This document shows, piece by piece, positions 63,300 to 64,000 of a stretch of DNA of 64,000 nucleotides. Source of the stretch: Betaproteobacteria bacterium Ga0077523 (GTDB lineage: Bacteria; Pseudomonadota; Gammaproteobacteria; Burkholderiales; Ga0077523); contig LNDQ01000115.1 in NCBI GenBank assembly GCA_001464695.1, positions 1-64,000 on the forward strand. The letters are read 5' to 3'. A model generated the notes under the pieces. That model worked only from the letters and a program-made list of their open reading frames with translations. It was not told the origin of the DNA and did not search any database. Both the position numbers and the translations under genes were made by a program. How positions within the stretch are numbered: position 1 is the first letter of the stretch; the number at the start of each line of letters is the position of its first letter.

Positions 63300-64000
63300 T
63301 CAATCCATCGTGGAAACGGTGGTGGTGTTGAACCCGGCGTCGACGTACATGATTTCGCCGGTGATGCCGCTCGCGAGCGGGCTCAGGAGGAAGGCGGCCG
63401 CGTTGCCCACTTCCTCCGTCGTGACGTTGCGACGCAGCGGCGCGTGCTTCTCGTTGTGCGCGAGGATCTTGCCGAAGCCGCCGATCCCGGCCGCGGCGAG
63501 CGTCTTGATCGGCCCTGCGGAGATGGCGTTCACGCGGATGCCTTCCGGGCCCAGGCTCTGCGCCATGTAGCGCACGGCCGCCTCGAGGCTCGCTTTCGCG
63601 AGCCCCATCACGTTGTAGTTCGGCAGCGAGCGTTCTGCCCCCAGGTAGCTTAGCGTGAGCAGCGCCGCATCGCGCCCGCGCATCATGGGGCGTGCCGCCT
63701 TGGCCAGCGCGGCGAAGCTGTAGGAGCTGATGTCATGGGACATGCGGAAGGCTTCCCGAGTCACGCTATCGAGGAAGTCGCCGGCCAGGGCCTCGCGCGG
63801 CGCGAACGCGATCGAGTGCACGAGTGCGTCGAGCCCGTTCCAGGACTTGCCCAACTCGGCGAACAACGCGTCGATCTCCGTATCCACGGTAACGTCGCAG
63901 GGGAATACCAGCTTGCTGCCGAACTCGGCCGCGAGTTCCACGACCCGTTCCTGCACGCGTTCGCCCTGGAAGGTGAAGGCGAGCCTGGCACCCTCGCGGT
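63300..64000 (-). CDS. fabI: Enoyl-[ACP] reductase FabI, 5' end cut by window
   Basis: Partial FabI; the frame runs through the right edge, and the N-terminal glycine motif is outside the window. The visible part contains [66 protein letters not shown] (first Tyr and the YxxxMxxxK catalytic pair shown here in part) and the C-terminal [14 protein letters not shown]. It reduces enoyl-ACP in the last step of fatty-acid elongation and is the triclosan target. It is convergent with ppiD (31 bp apart). Confidence 0.94.
   Translation of the reverse strand, partial: REGARLAFTFQGERVQERVVELAAEFGSKLVFPCDVTVDTEIDALFAELGKSWNGLDALVHSIAFAPREALAGDFLDSVTREAFRMSHDISSYSFAALAKAARPMMRGRDAALLTLSYLGAERSLPNYNVMGLAKASLEAAVRYMAQSLGPEGIRVNAISAGPIKTLAAAGIGGFGKILAHNEKHAPLRRNVTTEEVGNAAAFLLSPLASGITGEIMYVDAGFNTTTVSTMD

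Overview
The window is a 64 kb stretch of high-GC bacterial chromosome. It is most likely from a betaproteobacterium in or near Burkholderiales/Rhodocyclales. The best evidence is the right-hand core block in the order tRNA-Leu, tig, clpP, clpX, lon, HU, tRNA-Val, tRNA-Asp, ppiD, fabI, together with lplT-alr-radA, tsaB-rimI-udg and betaproteobacterial-style enzyme variants. This placement rests on gene order and recognised families only; no database search was possible. There are no phage genes, transposases or CRISPR arrays.

Layout. 1-2918: three plus-strand genes of accessory character (PhoD-like phosphatase, SGNH hydrolase, uncharacterised membrane protein), cut by the left edge. 3005-6287: an orphan TAXI-type binding protein, then a fusion of a divergent protein kinase with an HDOD domain. 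6310-12898 (minus): a catabolic run (SDR, lambda-crystallin-like hydroxyacid dehydrogenase, BKACE beta-keto acid cleavage enzyme, tartrate/D-malate-type dehydrogenase), then a cyclopropane synthase-like methyltransferase and a geranylgeranyl-reductase-family flavoprotein. 12962-15937 (minus): Fur-family regulator with a DmeF-like metal exporter, and a Liv-type binding protein. 16103-24693: tsaB, rimI, a family-4 uracil-DNA glycosylase, lemA plus two TPM-domain genes, lplT, alr, a putative metallopeptidase and radA. 24697-27666 (minus): a signalling operon of class III cyclase/PEGA protein, small lipoprotein and membrane-anchored Ser/Thr kinase.

27877-44249 (plus) is a 16 kb fatty-acid uptake and beta-oxidation supercluster. 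It encodes acyl-CoA ligase, EtfBA, two acyl-CoA dehydrogenases, TetR regulator, enoyl-CoA hydratase, SDR, thioesterase, FadL porin, a dehydrogenase/hydratase fusion and a thiolase. ETF-ubiquinone oxidoreductase, which takes electrons from EtfBA to the quinone pool, lies nearby at 48031-49668. 44440-48008 holds a class II aldolase-like enzyme, an HDOD protein and a Gcr-type membrane protein. 50248-54137 (minus) is a squalene/hopanoid precursor operon, hpnC-hpnD-hpnE, with a YciK-like SDR coupled to its end. 54244-64000 is the conserved protein quality-control block, ending in a fabI cut by the right edge.

Intergenic gaps carry several families of GC-rich palindromes and one large inverted CACGAAGGA repeat. 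No single obviously new system dominates. The strongest leads are the left-edge trio, the divergent kinase-HDOD fusion, the BKACE catabolic cluster, the cyclase-lipoprotein-kinase operon, the TetR operator, and a YciK-like SDR that lacks its catalytic tyrosine.
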